A DNA stretch of 7,242 bases from assembly GCA_003151535.1 (NCBI GenBank), contig PLXT01000065.1, forward strand, positions 563-7,804. The letters run 5' to 3'. The translations under genes were made by a program, and so were the position numbers. Below, piece by piece: positions 1-6,190 of the stretch. The first letter of the stretch is position 1, and the number at the start of each line of letters is the position of its first letter. The notes under the pieces were generated by a model. That model had not been told where the DNA came from. It did no database searches and was given only the letters and a program-made list of their open reading frames with translations. This DNA is from Methanobacterium sp. GTDB taxonomy: Archaea; Methanobacteriota; Methanobacteria; Methanobacteriales; Methanobacteriaceae.

Positions 1-92
1 TGTTCAGGAGTGTATTGTTGGACTTGTCCAGCTCGATAGCCTGAAGGTATTTTATCATTTTTGAAGGATGATGAACCACCGGTGAATGTCAT
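1..92 (-). CDS. Partial CDS, N-terminus of a probable phage virion protein
   Basis: The first 30 codons of a gene that runs off the left edge. It starts MTFTGGSSSFKNDKIPSGYR and goes on AGQVQQYTPE with no stop. The ATG at 92-90 is preceded by AGG six bases upstream (minus strand AGGTCTCTT then ATG), a usable ribosome binding site. An in-frame ATG at 125-123 would add 11 residues but has only AT-rich sequence before it, so the later start is preferred. The pattern Gly-Tyr, then Gly-Gln, then Gln-Gln-Tyr/Phe-Thr-Pro-Glu resembles, from memory, N-termini of virion proteins in environmental phages. No function can be given from this fragment. Its position after the tail genes, 42 bases below the preceding stop, suggests it belongs to the same operon. 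Confidence 0.7.
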   Translation of the reverse strand, partial: MTFTGGSSSFKNDKIPSGYRAGQVQQYTPE

Positions 93-134
93 AAGAGACC
101 TGCCTTTTTCTTTACAGGTTAACATAAAATTAAT

Positions 135-623
135 TTATTGAAATACTAACCAATGTAAGACTACCAAACCGCTGACTATTGCTGGGGCTGTCGATCCATT
201 GAATATATGTATAGCTTGATTTGCATAGTCAAATCTCAGACCTATTTGATCTGTGATGAAGTTTATTGAGGTGTAGGGAATCGATCTGTAATCTGGCATA
301 GCAGTTAAGCAAGTGCCATAAAACATAGATACAAGTGCCAGACTATTTATGTTAGTTGGTATCGATATTTGTGTTCCAGGCGCTATTGCTCCAAAAGGAT
401 AGACCTGTCTAAATTCCTGCTGGCTTCTATTTGCATCTAAAAAGAACCTAGATCCTGTAATTATTGGTCTGGTTGTTGGATATATTCCAATGATTCTTTG
501 ATTAACTGCATTAGCTATATCAATATAAGCTTTACTGCTTTCACGTGTAAGTTGGACTATCTCTTGAGGAAAGACTCTTGAGGTTCTAAGGAAAGGTGCT
601 TGATTTAAAACATTTGTACTCAT
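135..623 (-). CDS. Unrecognised 162-residue phage protein, probably virion-associated
   Basis: Complete ORF of 162 residues starting MSTNVLNQAPFLRTSRVFPQ. The start is 7 bases below the nozzle stop and has AAGG about six bases upstream, lying over the end of that gene. Residues 1-60 look alpha-helical (QEIVQLTRESSKAYIDIANA), followed by NQRIIGIYPTTRPIITGSRFF. The second half is beta-rich with little charge and ends VSGLVVLHWLVFQ. There is no signal peptide, no Cys pair and no enzymatic motif. The helix-then-beta-sandwich look and the place directly after the nozzle gene fit a small tail or decoration protein, but that is inference from context. I do not recognise a named family; similar hypothetical proteins are, from memory, common in uncultured phage genomes. 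Confidence 0.85.
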   Translation of the reverse strand: MSTNVLNQAPFLRTSRVFPQEIVQLTRESSKAYIDIANAVNQRIIGIYPTTRPIITGSRFFLDANRSQQEFRQVYPFGAIAPGTQISIPTNINSLALVSMFYGTCLTAMPDYRSIPYTSINFITDQIGLRFDYANQAIHIFNGSTAPAIVSGLVVLHWLVFQ

Positions 624-630
624 GATAACC

Positions 631-3600
631 TTAACAAAGTAGCTGTGAGGGCGAACAATCTAAAATTATTCCGTGGAGCTCTACTTCTGCTTCTTGGATA
701 ACAGGATTTACTGCGGTTGTTGTACCAAGAGCGATATAAGCTGAAAAAGTTGTTGAATCTATATCTATAGAAACCGTTGTAGGGGTAGATGACAACACAT
801 AGTAATAATTATACATGCTTGGTGAGAAATTCAATTGAGTTTCTCCGAGCACTCCATCAATTCTTATCATCTGTCCTGGATCATAAGCAGCCGTTGAGGT
901 TAAGACTGTAGGATATCCAGGAGCTGAAACGCCTGTAATTTGCACTGGAAGCCCTGTGTTTGTAAATGTAATCATCTGGTCATTAGATATAGTAAATCCT
1001 AATTGAACGGTATCCCCAATGAGTGATGTATTTATCCTATGCCATATCTGTGCTTGTGTTGAGGCTGTTGGTGTCTGTAAATTGATGTTAAATGGTGTTA
1101 AACCTAAATTTCTACTCTCAGGACATGTGTAAAGTATATTACTATATATCAATGAATTATTTTGAGAATTAATAGCCGGTACAATAGTGCCTTCATTATA
1201 TGGGGTAGAGTCATCTTGGCTTAAATAAATATTTAGTGTTATCTGTGCATTATCTGTTCTGGAAAGTAAATATTGCTGGCTCCCTAGTCTTGTTTTTCTA
1301 GACATTCCCCATGCTGTTGGAAACTGTTTTGTTTGTATGAATGGAACATAGTATCTCTTTATTTGTCCAAGTCCGGAGTATGTTCCAGAAGCAATTGGGG
1401 GGCTTAAGGTAAATGTATTAGTCGTAGCCTGTGTAACAGTAAATATTTTTCCATTTACAGTCTGACTAACAGTACCTATTGCACCATTTATCAATATAAA
1501 ATCACCATTGATAAGACAGTGATTAGGACTTGTCACAACATTTGCAGCTATATTCTGTATGTATAAAGAAAAATCTTCTGAGGTAATACCTGGATCTCTA
1601 ATCATTAGATATCCCTGTTGATTTCCACCAACAACTACTGGTTCAAGTAAATCAGAAGACCCTTCATTCCAAGGTGTATTCCAATCTATCCATCTATAAG
1701 GTATTGTAAGCCATGTTTGGCCTGTCTGTTTCCTAAATGTTCCATAGGTTGTATAGTTTTCATTAAAGATAGCCCATGAGTTATCTCTATAGTTAAATTG
1801 AAGAGTTTGACTTGGATATTTATATAATGATTCATTACTTGCATAAGTGAAATATGCCCATTCATCTATGAAATCTCTCTGCGAACAAAATCTTTCAGCT
1901 CCATTATTCACATTACTAATTTCAAAGACTTGATCTGGAATATCTAGATCAAACCTCTGACAGCTAGTCTGGGAGGTAATAATGAAGCCTCTTGTACCTT
2001 TAGTGACTACTCCATCATCGGTGTTAATCGCTGAAAATGTACTTCCAGACCCAAGCTCAGAATTGATAATATAAAAGAGAAAAGGAACAATGTCGTTTCC
2101 TGTAAAACACATCTTCATCTGAGTAGTGCCATTAAATCCAACTATCAGAGCATCCTCATTAGTAGAAACTGTAGTTATTGCTTGAGCTATTCCAGCTTGA
2201 GTGAAACCTCCAAAACCTGTTTGGTCTTCAAAGAAGGCAGCTGGAAAAGCAGATTGATTATTTGGAACCAGAAGAGATTGGAAAGTTGTTGGTGTTAAAG
2301 GACTTCCTTGAAAAGAAGTTGTATAGTAAGGCGTTCCATCTTCCGAATAAATGATTGTGTCTTCTAAATATACTTGTGAACCAGCTGATGAAGTTTGAAT
2401 GATAGGTCCAAAGAATATTATTCTATTCTTGAATGCAAAGATTATTTTAGCACCTATCAAATACCAAACTTTGGTTGGATCTTGATCAGCTATGGATAAT
2501 CCATTTCCCACTAGGTTTATCAATGGAGGGCAGAAATTAACCCATCCTTGACCATTACCAGGAATGGTTGGATCTCCGTCATACCACTTAAGGCAGTCTC
2601 TTGTTGGATCTGAGGTGTTGGTAAGATATTGAACAATACCAGGAACATAAACCACTATAGGTAAAATTGTATTAGGGAATGTGATTGTTAATGTAGTAAC
2701 TCCAAGAACTGTAGAAGATGCTGTCACATAACCAGTTTGATAATTTAATGCATTTACAATATTTCCGCCAACAGTCCATTCATTAAAATATACAAAATCA
2801 CCGATCACTAATGGACAATTTGTTATTGTCAAAACAAGTGTTGTGACTGTATTTGAAACATATATGATAGTTCCTAAAGGTGCAAATTGCATTCCAAATT
2901 GTGAAGCAATAAAAGGAACATTTAACCCATTGGTAGCCCACAAAGCATTCTGGTAATTGATAGTCCAAAACTGCTGGTAGTCTTTACCATTAAAGACAAA
3001 AGGTGTTAAGGATGATTTAGCGGTATAAGTTCCACTTGATACAGGGTTTTTATAAAATGTAACATCTGTAATTGGAAATGGATCTATAGGGCTGACATTA
3101 TATGAATACGTGGTATCAAAAGCTAAATTTCCTGGATATTGGGCATTATTAAGTAAAAGATCCCTGAAACCCATCACAGGAAGTGAAGGAAAGTAGGACA
3201 TTGTTAATGTTGTTGGAGATACTCCACTAGCAGCAGTGAAGTTTAATACTACTGCACCTGTGAGATAATTTATAGTTGATCCTAAAGCTATCCCTATACC
3301 TGTGACTGTAAAGCCACCCATTCCATTATCTTGGAATGTAGCATTATCAGGTGCACCTATTGTAATCAATACGTTTCCAGGAACTATTGATTTATTTGGT
3401 TCAGTAACTGAAAAAAATGTAAATAAGTTGAAAATCGATGTAGTTTGACCTATAAATGTATTTCCACCGACTAAAGGACCTAAAGTTCTTTGAAGACGAT
3501 CAAGTTGTGTTGTGCCTCTTTTTCTTTTAACCCTTCCACGCCATTGGTAAGCATTTAGAAGAGTTGGAAATGAATCATTATCAATGACGAAGGGTTCTCG

Positions 3601-3651
3601 ATTAGTTTTCAGGCCTTTATCGATTGGACCAATGATTATTTTTTCACCCAT
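631..3651 (-). CDS. Probable tail nozzle protein (T7 gp12 / P22 gp10-like), 1006 residues
   Basis: Largest gene here, complete, with AGGA nine bases before the ATG. The N-terminus, residues 8-55, has the pattern seen in podovirus nozzle or stabilization proteins: GLKTNREPFVIDNDSFPTLL, then NAYQWRGRVKRKRGT and a nearby RLQ. The rest is beta-rich and poor in Lys. Residues 600-640 (YKYPSQTLQFNYRDNSWAIF, then TTYG) look like a propeller-blade strand set. Residues 697-770 and 902-985 resemble E1-FCCH-like beta domains; 260-335 is a weaker third. Residues 90-165 resemble a part of the adaptor. The C-terminus ends ELHGIILDCSPSQLLC. Such proteins form the distal hexameric tube of the short tail through which DNA leaves. 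At 1006 residues it exceeds T7 gp12 (about 794), explained by the inserted beta domains. The family call rests on pattern and gene order. Confidence 0.7.
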   Translation of the reverse strand: MGEKIIIGPIDKGLKTNREPFVIDNDSFPTLLNAYQWRGRVKRKRGTTQLDRLQRTLGPLVGGNTFIGQTTSIFNLFTFFSVTEPNKSIVPGNVLITIGAPDNATFQDNGMGGFTVTGIGIALGSTINYLTGAVVLNFTAASGVSPTTLTMSYFPSLPVMGFRDLLLNNAQYPGNLAFDTTYSYNVSPIDPFPITDVTFYKNPVSSGTYTAKSSLTPFVFNGKDYQQFWTINYQNALWATNGLNVPFIASQFGMQFAPLGTIIYVSNTVTTLVLTITNCPLVIGDFVYFNEWTVGGNIVNALNYQTGYVTASSTVLGVTTLTITFPNTILPIVVYVPGIVQYLTNTSDPTRDCLKWYDGDPTIPGNGQGWVNFCPPLINLVGNGLSIADQDPTKVWYLIGAKIIFAFKNRIIFFGPIIQTSSAGSQVYLEDTIIYSEDGTPYYTTSFQGSPLTPTTFQSLLVPNNQSAFPAAFFEDQTGFGGFTQAGIAQAITTVSTNEDALIVGFNGTTQMKMCFTGNDIVPFLFYIINSELGSGSTFSAINTDDGVVTKGTRGFIITSQTSCQRFDLDIPDQVFEISNVNNGAERFCSQRDFIDEWAYFTYASNESLYKYPSQTLQFNYRDNSWAIFNENYTTYGTFRKQTGQTWLTIPYRWIDWNTPWNEGSSDLLEPVVVGGNQQGYLMIRDPGITSEDFSLYIQNIAANVVTSPNHCLINGDFILINGAIGTVSQTVNGKIFTVTQATTNTFTLSPPIASGTYSGLGQIKRYYVPFIQTKQFPTAWGMSRKTRLGSQQYLLSRTDNAQITLNIYLSQDDSTPYNEGTIVPAINSQNNSLIYSNILYTCPESRNLGLTPFNINLQTPTASTQAQIWHRINTSLIGDTVQLGFTISNDQMITFTNTGLPVQITGVSAPGYPTVLTSTAAYDPGQMIRIDGVLGETQLNFSPSMYNYYYVLSSTPTTVSIDIDSTTFSAYIALGTTTAVNPVIQEAEVELHGIILDCSPSQLLC

Positions 3652-3662
3652 AATTTATTTTC

Positions 3663-4271
3663 CTATGCTGGGCCTATTGCCATCCAATAAAAATGTACAG
3701 AAGTACCCTTAATATCAATTTGATAATTAAATGTAGTTGTTGAAATAGCTACTCCATTATCAATCCATACTGCATGAGGATTTGAAGTGCCTGTAACAGT
3801 ATATCCAAGTGTAATAGAATAAGGTATAGCACTAAAAGGAGTTGGAAAAAGAACCTGACCAGTTTGAGTAAGAGCTGTTGGAATACTAATTCTTCCATAT
3901 TGCAATAATAATCCACCAGGTAAAAAAGTCCATCCAGGATTTGTTCCAAAGGATGTTAAACTATTCGGGCCGGCTGTCATTTGTATCTCAACACCTGTAG
4001 CACCTCTTGTAAAGTAAAGTTCACCAGAACCTGTTGTTGCTTTTGAATAAAGTGTTTCAAAACCATTTTGCAAACCTGGTGGAATATTTAATTGATTTTG
4101 TAATTGAACTTGTAAATGCGTTCCATTATTAACATTACCAAAATTCACATGATCAACATTTAGGAATGTATAGATTGAATTTGTATTAATCTGCATATTA
4201 CCCACATCTTGAGAAGGCAGATTAGGAGGGTTTGGAAGGTTTTGAGTATAGGTAAGTGCTGGAATTGGCAT
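3663..4271 (-). CDS. Short tail fiber protein with gp53-like C-terminal domain
   Basis: A complete 202-residue protein, start preceded by AAGGA six bases upstream that overlaps the adaptor stop (TAAGGA). Residues 1-55 are Pro/Asn-rich (NLPNPPNLPSQDVGNMQINT, then VDHVNFGNVNNGTH), a pattern typical of N-terminal attachment parts of small phage tail fibers. Residues 114-202 match the gp53-like fiber tip: WTFLPGGLLLQYGRISIP, then GQVLFPTPFSAIPYSITLGY, then TTTFNYQIDI, ending FYWMAIGPA. In this family the tip is a beta-rich trimeric domain that contacts the host surface. The protein likely serves as, or connects to, a receptor-binding fiber. It lies between adaptor and nozzle, which would fit docking at their junction, as T7 fibers do. 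The stop is TAG, 11 bases before the nozzle start. No coiled coil is seen. Confidence 0.75.
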   Translation of the reverse strand: MPIPALTYTQNLPNPPNLPSQDVGNMQINTNSIYTFLNVDHVNFGNVNNGTHLQVQLQNQLNIPPGLQNGFETLYSKATTGSGELYFTRGATGVEIQMTAGPNSLTSFGTNPGWTFLPGGLLLQYGRISIPTALTQTGQVLFPTPFSAIPYSITLGYTVTGTSNPHAVWIDNGVAISTTTFNYQIDIKGTSVHFYWMAIGPA

Positions 4272-4280
4272 AATTATTCC

Positions 4281-5525
4281 TTATAGTGTTGAAGAACCGC
4301 TTCCGAAGTTACCAATAGAGCCATTGTTATGGCCTCTGCTATAGATAGTTTCAGTACGGTTATTTGTCCATTGTCTTTGGCTTCTAATGTGCACCAAGGC
4401 CTCTTGCTCTTTGAATAGGGGCTCATAAAACATAAACTGCTCTACATCTCCTGTATCTGAAAGAATCTTCCTAGCGGCACCTCTGGCTATGTATTCAGCC
4501 ATATAACCAAATGGGATGGCAGCTGAAGTGCTAAAGAATGCAGCAGGGGATAGATAAGCATCTAATTCAACGAGATATTGTCGATCTGGAGGAGCACGTA
4601 GTGTTAAAGTATTATTATAATAAAGTATTGCTCTTGGAAGACCTGATTGGAAATAATAGCATTGAGCATTAATAATTTGACCAGGTGGTATAGGTACAGG
4701 GAAATAGACGTTTGTAGCAACACCTGTGAAATAATTAATGGTATTTTGTGTAGTGCTATAGTTTGGTAATGGACCTAAAGTTAAGGGAAGGTTACCATAA
4801 GGTGCCGGTCCTTGCTGCATTAAGAGGCCATAGTTCTGGAATCCTTCTAAAAACTGTCCACTGTCACAAACAATTATATTTGATCCATCAAGTCCTGTAG
4901 ATATAAAATAAACTGCTGGAAAGACACTTGTGACAGGTATATCTTGAATAAATGGTAAACCAGAGGCAATAGAAGCCGAACTTATCTGTGGAGGATCTAC
5001 ATTTACACCAGTAGAGATAATTCCAGCAATATCTATATGACCACGAAGCAAGGATTGAATAGGTGGATTAATGTTTATTGGAGTTAGATTGTTGATGATT
5101 GGAATACTAAGAGTATAAGGGGAATTAGTTCCAGTTCCAACACCTACTTGAATTGGTTGTTGGACTATATTTGGAAATATCCTAAAAAATTCTCTTTGCT
5201 GGGTTTCTAATTGTATTTGAACACCATTGATATAGGCAGGTCCTAAAAATCCCTGATAGACTGGAAACATTGCTATATCTTGAGCATTTGGACTTCCAGG
5301 AGTCTCAGATTGTATGCTATAGAGAGGCATATTGTACTGATCAACTCCCGGAGTTGTTTGAAATGAATATTTTGTCTTCAAATCAAATAACTGCATCGTA
5401 GCATTGACATCCATCACCCAGAATCTATTGACATAATCTATTAATAGATTATCTGTTATGACTGCATTGGAAGGACTCTTTATTATTCTTCTAATGTATG
5501 TCAAAATATCTGACAAGAGATTCAT
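4281..5525 (-). CDS. Probable head-to-tail adaptor (T7 gp11 / P22 gp4-like) with a beta insertion
   Basis: Complete 414-residue ORF. Residues 1-45 are helical (MNLLSDILTYIRRIIKSPSN, then DNLLIDYVNRFWVMDV), followed by MQLFDLKTKYSF and YNMPLYS, a pattern known in podophage adaptors. Residues 310-395 return to that fold: PPDRQYLVELDAYLSP, then GYMAEYIARGAARKILSDTG and a helix EPLFKEQEALVHIRSQRQ; the tail is Gly/Ser-rich. The roughly 200 residues between are beta-rich and explain why it is about twice the length of T7 gp11 or P22 gp4. Residues 205-305 resemble residues 90-165 of the nozzle. Adaptors bind the portal as a 12-mer and join it to the nozzle. Only 5 Lys are present, in sharp contrast to the HNH gene before it. 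The start overlaps the HNH stop (ATGA), and GGTGAT inside the HNH end serves as ribosome binding site. Family assignment is by pattern and position. Confidence 0.65.
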   Translation of the reverse strand: MNLLSDILTYIRRIIKSPSNAVITDNLLIDYVNRFWVMDVNATMQLFDLKTKYSFQTTPGVDQYNMPLYSIQSETPGSPNAQDIAMFPVYQGFLGPAYINGVQIQLETQQREFFRIFPNIVQQPIQVGVGTGTNSPYTLSIPIINNLTPININPPIQSLLRGHIDIAGIISTGVNVDPPQISSASIASGLPFIQDIPVTSVFPAVYFISTGLDGSNIIVCDSGQFLEGFQNYGLLMQQGPAPYGNLPLTLGPLPNYSTTQNTINYFTGVATNVYFPVPIPPGQIINAQCYYFQSGLPRAILYYNNTLTLRAPPDRQYLVELDAYLSPAAFFSTSAAIPFGYMAEYIARGAARKILSDTGDVEQFMFYEPLFKEQEALVHIRSQRQWTNNRTETIYSRGHNNGSIGNFGSGSSTL

Positions 5526-6133
5526 ATAATCACCGTTCTAGGAGATTTTCTGGAATGACATGCTCTACAAAGCCAAATCACATCTAATGGTTTTGAATAA
5601 TTTGCATGATGACCATCTGGTTTGCATTCTTTATTACACTGAGAACAATTATTTGGTCTCATAATCTTACCTGAATTAACAGCTCGATTGAGTATAACAT
5701 GGGATCTTCTTTTTTCTTTATTTTTTTGATACCAATTTCTTTGCCATTCATTCAAATACTCCCTATTCTCTTTCGACCAAAAAAGATGTCTCTTTCTATT
5801 TTTCTCAAATCTATCCACATCAGATATTCTTTTCAAAGCTTCTTTGATAGATATTTTTTCTTTATTTTTTTTTCGATATTCTTCTCTATTTTTTAACTGT
5901 TTTTCACGGTTTCTGTAGTAATATTCCTTTGATTGCTCATTTAAAAATTCTCGATTTATTTCCTTATATTCCTTATTTTTCTCTAAATATGAAATCTTAT
6001 TTTTTTCATATTTGATTTTATTTTTATGTTTTACACATAATTTGCAATAGGAATACAATCCATCTGAATTTCTTAATCTCACATCAAATTCATGATGATT
6101 TTTTTGTGTTTTGCAACATCTGCATTCTTTCAT
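5522..6133 (-). CDS. Free-standing HNH endonuclease, putative homing type
   Basis: A 203-residue protein with three parts. N-terminus: a Cys4-type zinc-binding candidate, C4/C6/C7 with C30/C33 (CRCC and CKLC). Middle, about residues 34-145: highly charged helix rich in Lys, Asn, Glu, Arg and Tyr, with a repeat at 60-79 and 123-142 (NREFLNEQ and NREYLNEW, each then ending in an N-x-E-K run), probably DNA-contacting. C-terminus: HNH core, CSQC at 163-166, GHHANYSKPLDVIWLCRACH at 174-193, with H175/H176 and H193 as likely catalytic and metal residues. The usual final His of CHxxxH is Ser197. Family members nick or cut double-stranded DNA and often spread as mobile genes in phages. It has 33 Lys in 203 residues, unlike its neighbours, which suggests later acquisition. 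A strong GGAGGA lies six bases before the ATG but inside a hairpin. Whether it is active is open because of Ser197. Confidence 0.88.
   Translation of the reverse strand: MKECRCCKTQKNHHEFDVRLRNSDGLYSYCKLCVKHKNKIKYEKNKISYLEKNKEYKEINREFLNEQSKEYYYRNREKQLKNREEYRKKNKEKISIKEALKRISDVDRFEKNRKRHLFWSKENREYLNEWQRNWYQKNKEKRRSHVILNRAVNSGKIMRPNNCSQCNKECKPDGHHANYSKPLDVIWLCRACHSRKSPRTVII
5526..5534 (-). promoter_or_regulatory. Ribosome binding site of the adaptor gene, inside the HNH coding end
   Basis: Minus-strand GGTGATTAT directly before the ATG at 5525. GGTGAT matches the 3' part of the extended Shine-Dalgarno AGGAGGTGAT in the right register. The same bases encode V-I-I, the last three residues of the HNH protein. 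The site could allow initiation independent of HNH translation, or re-initiation at the ATGA overlap. Confidence 0.5.
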
Positions 6134-6145
6134 TATCTATCCTCC
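6134..6145 (-). promoter_or_regulatory. Strong ribosome binding site of the HNH gene
   Basis: Minus-strand GGAGGA at 6145-6140, six bases before the ATG at 6133-6131. It is the best Shine-Dalgarno match in the window. All of GGAGGA lies in the 3' arm or the closing wobble of the hairpin at 6137-6160, so it may be open only on some transcripts. Confidence 0.8.
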
Positions 6146-6160
6146 AAAATTAGAGGATAA
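6137..6160 (-). promoter_or_regulatory. RNA hairpin sequestering the HNH ribosome binding site
   Basis: Minus-strand TATCCTC (6159-6153) and GAGGATA (6144-6138) form a perfect 7-bp stem around an 8-base loop TAATTTTG. A U-G wobble can add one pair outside (6160/6137), and a U-G plus an A-U pair inside. The 3' arm contains the GGAGGA of the HNH gene. It is not followed by a T-run, so it is not a terminator. Hiding the ribosome site on read-through RNA is known for several T4 genes and for the mobE HNH gene of phage Aeh1. Formation in vivo is inferred. Confidence 0.6.
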
Positions 6161-6188
6161 TCATATCATCAAAAAGGTTTCTTGTCTA
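6160..6188 (-). promoter_or_regulatory. Candidate sigma70-like promoter before the HNH gene
   Basis: Minus-strand TAGACA (6188-6183) and TATGAT (6165-6160), each 5 of 6 to consensus, with a 17-base spacer. It lies wholly in the 57-base gap, directly after the stop of the 189-residue gene. The predicted start, about 6153-6151, falls at the end of the hairpin 5' arm, so its RNA would lack that arm. In AT-rich DNA such a match can arise by chance, which limits confidence. Confidence 0.45.
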
Positions 6189-6190
6189 TA

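Noticed and set aside
98..119. 5-bp stem ACCTG/CAGGT over the ribosome site of the partial gene
   Set aside because: Short, with a 12-base loop and no nearby promoter; too weak to call a second sequestering hairpin.
93..125. Upstream ATG at 125-123 for the partial gene
   Set aside because: In frame, but preceded only by AT-rich sequence; the ATG at 92 has AGG at good spacing.
3749..3949. 66-codon minus-strand ORF inside the fiber gene
   Set aside because: It lies in another frame of the well-supported fiber gene and gives a Leu-rich low-complexity protein typical of a frame shadow.
3663..4271. Diversity-generating retroelement target in the fiber gene
   Set aside because: No template repeat or reverse transcriptase is present in the window, and the tip shows no repeated segment elsewhere here.
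5482..5504. Minus-strand TTGACA at 5504-5499 in the adaptor start region
   Set aside because: No acceptable -10 at 16 to 18 bases; it is simply the codons for L-T.
5699..5896. 65-codon plus-strand ORF rich in Phe and Ile
   Set aside because: It is the reverse complement of the Lys/Asn/Glu-rich HNH linker; the A-rich coding strand creates it.
6137..6160. Hairpin read as an intrinsic terminator
   Set aside because: There is no T-run after the stem on the minus strand; an ATG follows instead.
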